A DNA stretch of 9,701 nucleotides, from positions 1 to 9,701 of the forward strand of contig JADGHK010000053.1 in the NCBI GenBank assembly GCA_019686145.1, given 5' to 3'. The notes under the pieces were generated by a model, which had not been told where the DNA came from, did not search any database, and saw only the letters and a program-made list of their open reading frames with translations. Below, in pieces: positions 1-6,064 of the stretch (within the stretch, counting starts at the first letter, position 1; each line of letters starts with the position of its first letter). The translations under genes and the position numbers were made by a program. This stretch comes from Bryobacteraceae bacterium (lineage in GTDB: Bacteria; Acidobacteriota; Terriglobia; Bryobacterales; Bryobacteraceae).

Positions 1-104
1 GTAAATGTCTTTTGTCCGATCACGGCGCGCGCTGCCTGACCGGTTGAAAACTCTGCGGCCCCACACAGCGCCGCGGCACAAAAAAGAATACCAATAGACT
101 TCAT
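1..104 (-). CDS. Exported NHL-repeat-type protein, N-terminal fragment
   Basis: Only the first 34 residues are in the window; the gene runs off the left edge. It opens MKSIGILFCAAALCGAAEF: a short basic start, a hydrophobic stretch of about 14 residues and a probable signal-peptidase site after the Ala-rich segment, so the product is likely exported. The residues after it (STGQAARAVIGQKTF) resemble the first blade of NHL/beta-propeller proteins that are abundant in Solibacter-like Acidobacteria; that link is from memory of the family and cannot be tested on so short a piece. No strong Shine-Dalgarno precedes the ATG, but an extended -10 promoter lies about 30 bases upstream, so the transcript would have a short leader. 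The gene has the same orientation as its right-hand neighbour but a separate promoter. Confidence 0.6.
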   Translation of the reverse strand, partial: MKSIGILFCAAALCGAAEFSTGQAARAVIGQKTF

Positions 105-133
105 GCTGAAAGTAGCTCGCTTGTAGACTGTTT

Positions 134-142
134 AGTATAGCA
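134..142 (-). promoter_or_regulatory. Extended -10 promoter for the NHL-type gene
   Basis: On the minus strand this reads TGCTATACT, a TGn extension followed by the good -10 hexamer TATACT. No recognisable -35 box sits 16-18 bases upstream, which is tolerated with extended -10 promoters. Transcription would start near base 127, giving a leader of about 22 bases before the ATG at 104. It lies in the 107-base gap after the previous gene, which otherwise shows nothing. Confidence 0.45.
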
Positions 143-211
143 AGCGTGACAGACGCACCCTGCCGCGTCCAGGTTGCGTGCGAGCTTCCGATCCGGATTA
201 AGGGGAAAAAT

Positions 212-859
212 TTACTTCGGCTGCAGAATTTCGCCCCATACGACCTGGAACGCTTCAACCTCGTTGTCGAAGTTCCGGCCCGCTCGAACGAAGACCCAGC
301 TGTTCAGAGGCAGGTCATCCGCGTTCACCGGCAAGCCGGAACCCAAGAAACGCGTATCTTCACGGAGGAGAATGCTTTGCTCCTCGCCCGATCGCGTGCG
401 CAGGATAATCCGCTCGGGGCTGCGGCGGACGACGACCCCGGCAAATGTAAGATTTCCTCTGGGGAAGAGGCTTTCCAGCGCGTACGACGTCGTGGCGCGC
501 GGGGCCTTGCGCATCGGCACGCGTTGGGACGGACGAGGCTCAGCTTTGGCCGGAGCCTCCATGACACGGAGGGCACGAATGTAACACTTCGAGTTGCCTG
601 GATTCCGTTCCGCGAGCAGAAGGAGGTGGTCGCCGGCTTTGAGCAGCATGGCCGACGCGGGGTGCCTGGAATGCTCGATGTAGGTTTTCGAGTCAAACGA
701 GCACCGGTAGACCTTGTTGTCCTGCTCTCGCACCGTCAGGGTGCCTTCGGATGCCGTACCCTCCCGTTCGAGCAGTTCCCCTTCAAAGAAGCCCGGCCGG
801 ACGCCGTCCTGCGCCAGCGCTCCTAAAGTCATCAGGAATAGAAACATGATGACTTGCAT
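212..859 (-). CDS. Secreted protein with two tandem DUF5666-like halves
   Basis: A 215-residue protein of unknown function. Residues 1-16 form a signal peptide (MQVIMFLFLMTLGALA, cut before QDG), so it is probably exported. The mature part has two similar beta-rich halves, about residues 24-100 and 138-210, joined by a basic Pro/Arg/Lys-rich linker (about 101-125). Each half runs: a 'F.G...R' strand, a segment listing an ionic or charged strand, a 'D(T/S)(R/K)' turn, then 'V/L....A.....+A..V'. This layout is like DUF5666 (small OB-like beta barrels), but I cannot confirm the family. The ATG at 859 follows GGAGGG with a short 3-base gap; the next Met (847) would be 15 bases away, so 859 is preferred. 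A TATACT box lies about 48 bases upstream. Conserved hypothetical; function unknown. Confidence 0.72.
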   Translation of the reverse strand: MQVIMFLFLMTLGALAQDGVRPGFFEGELLEREGTASEGTLTVREQDNKVYRCSFDSKTYIEHSRHPASAMLLKAGDHLLLLAERNPGNSKCYIRALRVMEAPAKAEPRPSQRVPMRKAPRATTSYALESLFPRGNLTFAGVVVRRSPERIILRTRSGEEQSILLREDTRFLGSGLPVNADDLPLNSWVFVRAGRNFDNEVEAFQVVWGEILQPK

Positions 860-906
860 CGGCCCTCCAGTCTTCCGTCAGGCTGGGCAACCCGCCACTC
901 AAATCG

Positions 907-912
907 AGTATA
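907..912 (-). promoter_or_regulatory. Possible -10 box for the secreted tandem-domain gene
   Basis: The minus strand reads TATACT, one mismatch from consensus, 47 bases ahead of the ATG at 859. The predicted leader is about 40 bases. There is no TG extension and no convincing -35 hexamer, so this rests on one hexamer plus position in the divergent gap 860-982, which is AT-richer than the genes around it. On the opposite strand TAAAAT at 948-953 could serve the plus-strand gene equally weakly. Confidence 0.3.
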
Positions 913-969
913 GACTACCGTTTCGAATACATTACCTGTTGAATTGATAAAATGGAACAATCTGTCAAC

Positions 970-976
970 AGGGGAG
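970..976 (+). promoter_or_regulatory. Shine-Dalgarno that selects the TTG start at 983
   Basis: The sequence AGGGGAG is a good match to the anti-Shine-Dalgarno and lies 6 bases before an in-frame TTG. Neither the upstream TTG at 944 nor the out-of-frame ATG at 952 has such a site, which is why the later TTG is chosen. Confidence 0.55.
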
Positions 977-982
977 TTCGAG

Positions 983-2077
983 TTGTTTACGAGTACTACG
1001 GGGATCGCTACGCGTGCGGGTGCATGGTTTTTACAGTCAGGCATTGTCGATGAACAAGGAGGCGTTGCCCGCTACTACAACCTAGATGCCGGCCGGAACG
1101 CGCTCGTATCCACTGAGATCACTGGCTACACAATCTCCACACTGGCGTTTCTGTATTCTTCAACAGGCCGGACAGAGTTTCTCGACAACGCCATTCGCTG
1201 CGGGCGGTTCCTCTGCCGCAAAGCGTGGGACTCGCGGCTCCGCATTTTCCCCTTCGAATATCCATCGCAAGGGAAGGCTCCTGATCCCCTCGGATACTTC
1301 TTCGATTCGGGCATCATTTGCCGGGCGCTGCTTTCGCTATGGAGAATCACGGGGGACCCGGAGTTTCTGGGCATTGCGACGCAATGTGCCTCTGCGATGG
1401 CGGTCCACTTCGCTCCTCGCGACGGCGACGTGCCGCCGGTGCTACGCCTTCCAGAGCTGGAGCCGGCGCCCTATGAAAAGCGGTGGTCGCGCGAGCCGGG
1501 ATGCTATCAGTTGAAGTCGGCCCTGGCCTGGCTCGAAGCCGCCGAGGCGGCGGCTGAGCCCTCCTACTGCCACCACTATGACCGGCTGTTAGAAAGATCG
1601 CTCCAAACACATCGCGACTTCCTGCCGGGCAGCGACGATCGCTCGAAGGTCATGGACCGGCTCCATGCCTATTGCTACTTCCTGGAAGCACTTCTCCCCA
1701 GCGTCGAGCGACAGGACGTGCAGGCCACATTGAGCGAGGGAATCGACAGAGTGAGCTTTTTCCTCCGTGACATCAGCCCGGAGTTCGCTCGATCCGACGT
1801 GTACGCACAGCTGCTGCGGGTTCGCCTGTTTGCGGCATCCGCAGGAGTCCGGCCCTTAGACGAAAGGGCGGCGGCCGAGGAGGCGGCCTGTGTGGAGTCG
1901 TTCCAGTTTGAGTCCGCGGATCGCCGTCTGGACGGAGCCTTCTGCTTTGGGCGCAAGGGAGGGGAATTGCTGCCTTTCGCCAATCCGGTATCGACCGGGT
2001 TCGCCTGCCAGGCGCTGGCGCTCTACCAGCAGTACCAGGATGGACATTGGAAGGCAGCCTGGCAGGATCTCATCTGA
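983..2077 (+). CDS. Unknown soluble protein, probable six-hairpin alpha/alpha toroid
   Basis: The reading frame opens at a TTG at 944 (377 residues), but that codon has no ribosome binding site. The in-frame TTG at 983 sits 6-7 bases after AGGGGAG (970-976), so a 364-residue product starting there is preferred. There is no signal peptide or membrane segment. The protein appears to be built of about six helical hairpins of 40-50 residues, each with a first helix rich in aromatic and aliphatic residues ending in a Gly or Asp turn, for example TGYTISTLAFLYSSTG, FDSGIICRALLSLWRITGD and TGFACQALALYQQY. That is the pattern of (alpha/alpha)6 toroids such as six-hairpin glycosidases and terpenoid-cyclase-like folds. 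No catalytic motif identifies a reaction, so no function is given. It is the only plus-strand gene here, flanked by minus-strand genes on both sides, so it is transcribed alone. Coding is strong throughout; the fold is inference. Confidence 0.75.
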   Translation: MFTSTTGIATRAGAWFLQSGIVDEQGGVARYYNLDAGRNALVSTEITGYTISTLAFLYSSTGRTEFLDNAIRCGRFLCRKAWDSRLRIFPFEYPSQGKAPDPLGYFFDSGIICRALLSLWRITGDPEFLGIATQCASAMAVHFAPRDGDVPPVLRLPELEPAPYEKRWSREPGCYQLKSALAWLEAAEAAAEPSYCHHYDRLLERSLQTHRDFLPGSDDRSKVMDRLHAYCYFLEALLPSVERQDVQATLSEGIDRVSFFLRDISPEFARSDVYAQLLRVRLFAASAGVRPLDERAAAEEAACVESFQFESADRRLDGAFCFGRKGGELLPFANPVSTGFACQALALYQQYQDGHWKAAWQDLI

Positions 2078-2206
2078 CGATCCTCGGCACCCGAACCGCG
2101 GCGCAACGCCTCCCGTCTCCGTCCCGACGCCGGGCATCGAGCGGCGCCGTGCATTGGAACGTGCCGCCCGATGTTGGGTCGAACGCCTCGGCGATCGATA
2201 TGCGAC

Positions 2207-2225
2207 AGCCGGCGTTCAGCCGGCT
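2207..2225. terminator. Hairpin between convergent genes, possible bidirectional terminator
   Basis: A perfect 7-base-pair inverted repeat, AGCCGGC and GCCGGCT, closes a 5-base loop (GTTCA). It sits in the 162-base spacer between the plus-strand gene ending at 2077 and the minus-strand gene ending at 2240, only 14 bases past the latter's stop. Four more outer bases (ACAG/CTGT) can pair past a 2-base bulge. There is no T-run on either side, so it is not a classical intrinsic terminator; the placement is the main argument. Confidence 0.4.
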
Positions 2226-2239
2226 CTGTACATCTGTCC

Positions 2240-2761
2240 TTATTGGCCGTAGCCCGTTTGAGGCTGGCTCACTACGCGAGGGCAGTCCGTCCACCGGGTC
2301 TGCGCCACGCCGGTTTGCGGAGCGGTGATCCGATCCTGCATTAACGCGAGGTTACGTTGATGGACCTCTTCGAGCCGGGAGATGGCGAGACGCTGGTTGC
2401 TGGCAAGGTCGCGTATGGCACTGACGATCGCATCCAGTTTTTGCTGCCCGGTCTCTGTCTGCATCTGTGTCAAGGCCTGTTGCAGGCGCTGATCGGTCTG
2501 ACGGAGGTTTGTCATGTCTTGTTCCCAGCGCGAAATCATTTCCTGGCAAGCCTGCGGCACTGCGGTTGTCATCTGCTGCATCTGGATGGGCTGCTGCTGC
2601 TGGGGCCAGGTGGCCGTGCTGGGACATGGCGTGGCCGAAATCTGTGGGTCACACTGTCCGTACTGCTGAATCTGCTGCTGTGGCTGGGACGTTTGCTGTC
2701 CAAACGCTGCGGTTCCTAGCATGAGGGTGCAAAGAAGCACCGCGCTGCATTTCCCGTTCAT
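2240..2761 (-). CDS. Small exported Gln-rich coiled-coil protein
   Basis: A 173-residue protein of unknown function. Residues 1-21 (MNGKCSAVLLCTLMLGTAAFG) are a clear signal peptide, cut before QQT. Residues 22-64 are low-complexity and very rich in Gln, Pro and Met. Residues about 70-146 are a predicted long amphipathic helix or coiled coil (for example RLQQALTQMQTETGQQKLDA and RLEEVHQRNLALMQDRI). The tail is again Gln/Pro-rich. Four cysteines (37, 46, 72, 160) remain after cleavage and could form disulphides in the periplasm. The frame stays open far upstream to 3127, but that part overlaps another gene and lacks support; the ATG at 2761 follows a very strong AGGAGGAG, which settles the start. 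It lies 100 bases downstream of the coiled-coil methyltransferase gene and may share its transcript. Confidence 0.78.
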   Translation of the reverse strand: MNGKCSAVLLCTLMLGTAAFGQQTSQPQQQIQQYGQCDPQISATPCPSTATWPQQQQPIQMQQMTTAVPQACQEMISRWEQDMTNLRQTDQRLQQALTQMQTETGQQKLDAIVSAIRDLASNQRLAISRLEEVHQRNLALMQDRITAPQTGVAQTRWTDCPRVVSQPQTGYGQ

Positions 2762-2762
2762 T

Positions 2763-2801
2763 GCTCCTCCTAGTTTCACCGGCGCCTGCTGCCCCACTAG
2801 G
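2763..2801 (-). promoter_or_regulatory. Strong ribosome binding site with a possible masking hairpin
   Basis: On the minus strand ACTAGGAGGAGCAATG gives a near-perfect Shine-Dalgarno for the Gln-rich protein. Its left edge, ACTAGG (2796-2801 and 2769-2774 are the two arms on the plus strand), is an exact inverted repeat of CCTAGT 21 bases upstream in the leader, with a GGCGCC palindrome in the loop. Folding would hide part of the Shine-Dalgarno. The binding site is firm; the regulatory reading is inference. Confidence 0.45.
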
Positions 2802-2861
2802 TCCGGGGCGCAATGACGGTGGCACCGGGACAACCGTGTGACTCTGCCGCAAAAGCGAACG

Positions 2862-4289
2862 TTACGAGATGCGGCGAGCGAGGACCGCGTAATCGAATCC
2901 CCCGAAGAAGGTCTCGCGAAAATTCTCAGGCAATTCCAGAAGCGACGGAATGGCTTGCGAAGCCGGAGCAAGCTTTTGTACGTGAAGGCGGCCAAAGCCT
3001 GCTTCTTCGAGGCAGAAACAGAGCAGCGCAGGGGGAACCGGACGTAGGTGCGTGGGATCAAGGTAGAAGAACGTCGCGAAGATTGCCAGACACTCCGGGT
3101 TTGGCGTCTCGATGGCAAGGAGGCCATTGAGTTGTAGCTTGCGGGCAGCTAACGCAATAAACTCGGGCAGCTTTGAAACCGGCAAATGCTCTACGACGTG
3201 GCAGCAAAAAAGACCATCGAGCGAGGCATCGGGAAGGCTCTCGAGATACTCGAACAGATCGCCCTGGCTGACGTTCAGCCCTTTGCTCTGGCAATATCTG
3301 ACCAGCTCTTCGGACTGCTCCACGCCCTGCGCGGAAACACCAGCCTCCCGCATCAGATCGAGGAACTCGCCGCGGCCGCAGCCTACATCCAGAACGGAGC
3401 GGCAATCCTTGAAGTGAGGCACATAGAAGCGCTGGGTCTCGCGGACGTGCTCCTCGCTCCCGCGGAACCGTTCTGCGAAGCGGACAAAATCGATGTTCAC
3501 CTGCGGCTGCTCGACGGACTTCTGAGCAGCAGCCGGAGCAGGGGACACCGGAGCCGTTGCAATGCGGCGGCTGGCAAGCCTCAGCTCCTGGTGAATCAGC
3601 CGCTCAAACTCGCCGCGTACCTTCTCGAGGTCTGCCCACAGGCGATTTTGAATCTCGTGAATGGCCCGCTCCAACGCCGTTGTGAACTCGCGGTGCTGGT
3701 GCCGCACGAGATCCCGGAACTCCTGCTCCTGTAATGTGAGGCGGTGTGAGTGGGCCGCCTGTGTTTCCGAGATCGCGCGGAGGAACTGAATCTCGCTTGC
3801 CGCGAGCTTCTGCTCCCACGCATTCCGCCACTCCGCCCAATGCACGCGGATGTCCTTGAGCTCCGCCGCCTCGGCCTGCAGATTTCGGGCCTGTTCCTCG
3901 CTCCGCTGCCTTGACTCCCGGATCAGGCCGTCGAGCGCCGCGAGCGATCGCTTGATTTCGTTCAGCGCCTCAAGCTGTGCCTCGACGCACTGCATCACGG
4001 CGCGGTTGAACTCCACCTGCTCCCGGACATGCCAGTTCAAAGCCCGTGCGACGGTGCGCTTCACAAGCTGGATCAGGTTGTTCAGCAGCCCGGGCGGGCG
4101 AGGATTCACCGTGCCGATGGCCGCCACCTTCCCCTCCGCCGCATCGCGGGCGTGCACGATGGGCATGAGGTCGGGCAACGGGACCGCGGCGCCATCGTTC
4201 AGCGGATAGCGGGCGCGAACGCGGTCCTGGATCTCGCGAATGATCGCGGTCAATTCGACGGTTTTCGGGTCAAGTCCTTCAGCGGCCAT
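2862..4289 (-). CDS. Coiled-coil protein with C-terminal WbdD-like SAM methyltransferase
   Basis: A 475-residue cytoplasmic protein. Residues 1-60 carry a short conserved-looking segment (IIREIQDRVRARYPL) also seen in methyltransferases of surface-glycan clusters. About 68-90 is an amphipathic or mildly hydrophobic stretch, and about 95-245 is a long charged coiled coil. A Pro/Ala linker (246-262) leads to a class I SAM methyltransferase domain, 263-475: motif I VLDVGCGRGEFLDL (299-312), acidic E324 after the second strand, GDLFEYLESLP (343-353), HVVEHLP (364-370) and DPTHLRPV (411-418). The catalytic part resembles the methyltransferase of WbdD-type O-antigen chain terminators, where methylation caps the growing polysaccharide and a coiled coil measures length; there the coil follows the enzyme, here it precedes it. 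The substrate is unknown and no glycosyltransferases are nearby. Its ATG overlaps the end of queF by 11 bases, and no good Shine-Dalgarno is seen, so translation is likely coupled. Confidence 0.8.
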   Translation of the reverse strand: MAAEGLDPKTVELTAIIREIQDRVRARYPLNDGAAVPLPDLMPIVHARDAAEGKVAAIGTVNPRPPGLLNNLIQLVKRTVARALNWHVREQVEFNRAVMQCVEAQLEALNEIKRSLAALDGLIRESRQRSEEQARNLQAEAAELKDIRVHWAEWRNAWEQKLAASEIQFLRAISETQAAHSHRLTLQEQEFRDLVRHQHREFTTALERAIHEIQNRLWADLEKVRGEFERLIHQELRLASRRIATAPVSPAPAAAQKSVEQPQVNIDFVRFAERFRGSEEHVRETQRFYVPHFKDCRSVLDVGCGRGEFLDLMREAGVSAQGVEQSEELVRYCQSKGLNVSQGDLFEYLESLPDASLDGLFCCHVVEHLPVSKLPEFIALAARKLQLNGLLAIETPNPECLAIFATFFYLDPTHLRPVPPALLCFCLEEAGFGRLHVQKLAPASQAIPSLLELPENFRETFFGGFDYAVLARRIS

Positions 4290-4764
4290 TTTTGCGGGAC
4301 CAGCTCGCTGTGATCTTCGAGTAGACGCCGCCCCGAGGAGTAAACTCCCCGGTCACGGTCGCACACACAGGCTTGCAGGCATCCACGATGTCCCGCAGGA
4401 AGCGATTGACGACGTTCTCCTGAAAGATGCCGAGGTTGCGATACGCGAGCATGTACATCTTCAGCGACTTCAGCTCCAGGCACAGCTTATCCGGCACGTA
4501 GCTGATCGTGATGGTGCCATGATCGGGCAGTCCCGTACGCGGGCACACAGAGGTGAACTCCGGCATTTCGATCTCGATGTTGTAGGGCTCGCGATACTGG
4601 TTCTCCCACGTTTCAATCCGGGGCAGCTCGGCATCGATGCCCGATCTTGCGTGCTCCAGCGTATACTCCGGTCCCGTCTGCTGCGCGTCTGTCGGAGCTT
4701 TCGCGTCTTCCGGATCCTGGTGTCCCTTGTGGTCCTTGTGATCTTTGTGGTGCTTCTTTTTCAT
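4279..4764 (-). CDS. queF: QueF, NADPH-dependent preQ0 (7-cyano-7-deazaguanine) reductase
   Basis: Reduces the nitrile of preQ0 to the amine of preQ1 with two NADPH, the last free-base step before insertion into tRNA in queuosine synthesis; cytoplasmic. The 161-residue length is that of the short single-domain (YkvM-type) enzymes. Visible motifs: FTSVCPRTGLPDHG (70-83) with nucleophile Cys74 and proton donor Asp81; the QueF signature ELKSLKMY (98-105), which binds NADPH; FQEN (115-118) with substrate-binding Glu117; and FTPRGG (141-146). The residue before Glu117 is Gln, where the Bacillus subtilis enzyme has His. The N-terminus is unusual: MKKKHHKDHKDHKGHQD, from four 9-base repeats. The frame extends upstream to 4896, but ATG 4764 follows GGAGGAAG at good spacing and overlaps the upstream stop as ATGA. 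No other queuosine gene is in the window. Confidence 0.95.
   Translation of the reverse strand: MKKKHHKDHKDHKGHQDPEDAKAPTDAQQTGPEYTLEHARSGIDAELPRIETWENQYREPYNIEIEMPEFTSVCPRTGLPDHGTITISYVPDKLCLELKSLKMYMLAYRNLGIFQENVVNRFLRDIVDACKPVCATVTGEFTPRGGVYSKITASWSRKNGR
4714..4749 (-). repeat. Four 9-base tandem units coding His-Lys-Asp
   Basis: On the minus strand four imperfect 9-base units (CACAAAGAT, CACAAGGAC, CACAAGGGA, CACCAGGAT) sit in frame at the start of queF and encode HKD, HKD, HKG, HQD. The units differ from one another at several positions. The catalytic QueF domain does not need this part. Confidence 0.75.
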
Positions 4765-6005
4765 GCTCTTCCTCCGTTCCCCAGTGTTCGCGCAAGCAGA
4801 TCGAGAAAGAGGCCAACATCCGTAACCACTCCGACCGCCTGCCCGGTTCCCCGGTCGCTTACCTTGGTTGCGACCGCCGGGTTGATGTCGACGCACACAA
4901 TCTTCACCCAGCTAGGCAGCATATTGCCGACAGCGATCGAATGCAGCATGGATCCCAGGCAGAGCACGAGGCCGGCGCCGCGAAGCTGTTCGGCGTACGC
5001 ATCCTGAGCCTCGTTCATGTCGGTGATCGTATCCGGCAGGGGTCCATCATCCCGGAGACTGCCGGCAAGCACGAAGGGAATGCCTGCCTTCACACACTCG
5101 TACATCACGCCGCTCTTCAGCGTTCCGCTCTCGACAGCCTTGGCGATGCTGCCAGCGTGGTAGATCGCGTTGATGGCCCGCATGTGGTTGCGATGGCCGT
5201 GCTCCTCCTGACGTCCGTCCGCCTGGCGCACCCCTAGAGAGGTACCCAGCAAAGCGGCTTCGATGTCATGAACACCGAGAGCATTTCCGGCCAGCAACAC
5301 CTGAACCCAGCCTTCCCGGATCAGCCTCGCAAGCGAAGGAGCCCCACCCGTGTGAACGACCACGGGACCCGCCACGACGACCACCTTCTGGCCCGCCTCG
5401 CGCGCCTGACGCACGAGCGCAGCCGTCTGGCGTACCGCCGTCTCGACCTGCCGCTCCGAGGAGATACCGTTCGACATGAAGGCGAAGGCAAGCCGGTCGC
5501 GCTCCTTCGGTTCTGGAATCACACGAATTCCGCGCATCCCCACGACGACCTGATCGCCCGCTCGCAGATCCCGCAACCGCCGGCAGTACGCTTCTCCGTT
5601 CGCAATGACGATCATTGCGTCCATGCGCTGATTCTTCACTTCGAGCCATTCGCCGTTCAATCGAACCAGGGTGCGGTGATTCGTCGTGGAGTAGAAATCC
5701 TCCGGCGCGCACTTGTCCCGTTCCACCGTGCGCAGCTCCACGTCGCCCGAATCGACGGGTGTGCAGCCGAGGCCCAAGAGCTGGGCGAGCATCTGCTTCA
5801 TCTGCTCCGTGGTAGGCGCCTCGACTTTCAAACGGAGGTAGGATGGTTCGCTATTGGTCTTCCCGATCTCGAAGCGTTCCACTTCGAAGCGCCCGCCGAA
5901 TTCGACGACGGTATCGAAGATACGCTCCATCACCTGGGAGTCGATCAGGTGTCCGACTGCCTCGACGACCTCCTGAATGGGTACAGCTCTTGTGCTTGAT
6001 TCCAT
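4761..6005 (-). CDS. TIGR00300 family protein, putative ornithine cyclodeaminase (LOR/SDH region)
   Basis: A 414-residue member of the family formerly called 'LOR/SDH bifunctional enzyme conserved region' (TIGR00300). Characterised relatives, archaeal enzymes and the C-terminal part of cyanobacterial AgrE/ArgZ, convert ornithine to proline and ammonia with bound NAD; I transfer that activity by homology only. Domain layout: residues about 15-105 are the Saccharop_dh_N-like region (GHLIDS 18-23, FYSTTNHRT 104-112), 106-165 a linker barrel (GMRGIRVIP 156-164), and 170-410 the Rossmann-type part with VVVHTGG (215-221), AGNALGVHDIE (239-249), GTSLG (254-258), GHRNHMRAIN (270-279), AGSLRDDGPLPDTITD (314-329), MLHSIAVGN (353-361) and SDRGTGQAVGVVTDVG (383-398). 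Length and motif order look complete. The ATG at 6005 is the first possible start after an in-frame stop; only a weak GAAGAGA precedes it. Its stop overlaps the queF start (ATGA). Confidence 0.88.
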   Translation of the reverse strand: MESSTRAVPIQEVVEAVGHLIDSQVMERIFDTVVEFGGRFEVERFEIGKTNSEPSYLRLKVEAPTTEQMKQMLAQLLGLGCTPVDSGDVELRTVERDKCAPEDFYSTTNHRTLVRLNGEWLEVKNQRMDAMIVIANGEAYCRRLRDLRAGDQVVVGMRGIRVIPEPKERDRLAFAFMSNGISSERQVETAVRQTAALVRQAREAGQKVVVVAGPVVVHTGGAPSLARLIREGWVQVLLAGNALGVHDIEAALLGTSLGVRQADGRQEEHGHRNHMRAINAIYHAGSIAKAVESGTLKSGVMYECVKAGIPFVLAGSLRDDGPLPDTITDMNEAQDAYAEQLRGAGLVLCLGSMLHSIAVGNMLPSWVKIVCVDINPAVATKVSDRGTGQAVGVVTDVGLFLDLLARTLGNGGRA

Positions 6006-6019
6006 GCGATGTCTATCTC

Positions 6020-6063
6020 TTCAGGATACCTGCTTCGAAGCTGAGAGCGAAGAATCCCCTGAA
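6020..6063 (-). promoter_or_regulatory. Inverted repeats in the spacer before the TIGR00300 gene
   Basis: The 59-base gap between the methyltransferase stop and the next ATG holds TTCAGG (arm 6058-6063 on the plus strand reads CCTGAA) and its exact inverted copy at 6020-6025. Between the arms is a perfect 10-base palindrome, GCTTCGAAGC (6032-6041). In RNA this could form a stem-loop a few bases ahead of the ribosome binding site. It could be an internal terminator, an operator or chance; nothing decides between them. Confidence 0.3.
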
Positions 6064-6064
6064 C

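Noticed and set aside
146..826. Plus-strand open frame (226 codons) opposite the secreted tandem-domain gene
   Set aside because: The minus-strand frame has a signal peptide and ribosome binding site; the plus-strand one has neither and reads as a shadow.
952..1053. Short plus-strand frame of 33 codons starting ATG at 952, possible leader peptide
   Set aside because: No ribosome binding site and no regulatory codon run; it overlaps the real gene in another frame.
2762..3127. Upstream extension of the Gln-rich protein's frame to 295 residues
   Set aside because: It would run through the end of the coiled-coil methyltransferase gene on the same strand in another frame; the ATG at 2761 has an excellent ribosome binding site followed by a signal peptide.
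4765..4896. Longer QueF start giving 205 residues
   Set aside because: It overlaps the conserved C-terminus of the TIGR00300 gene, and the ATG at 4764 has a strong GGAGGAAG and an ATGA overlap.
5268..5999. Long plus-strand open frame (243 codons) opposite the TIGR00300 gene
   Set aside because: An antisense shadow of a strongly conserved protein in GC-rich DNA; the translation has no recognisable domain.
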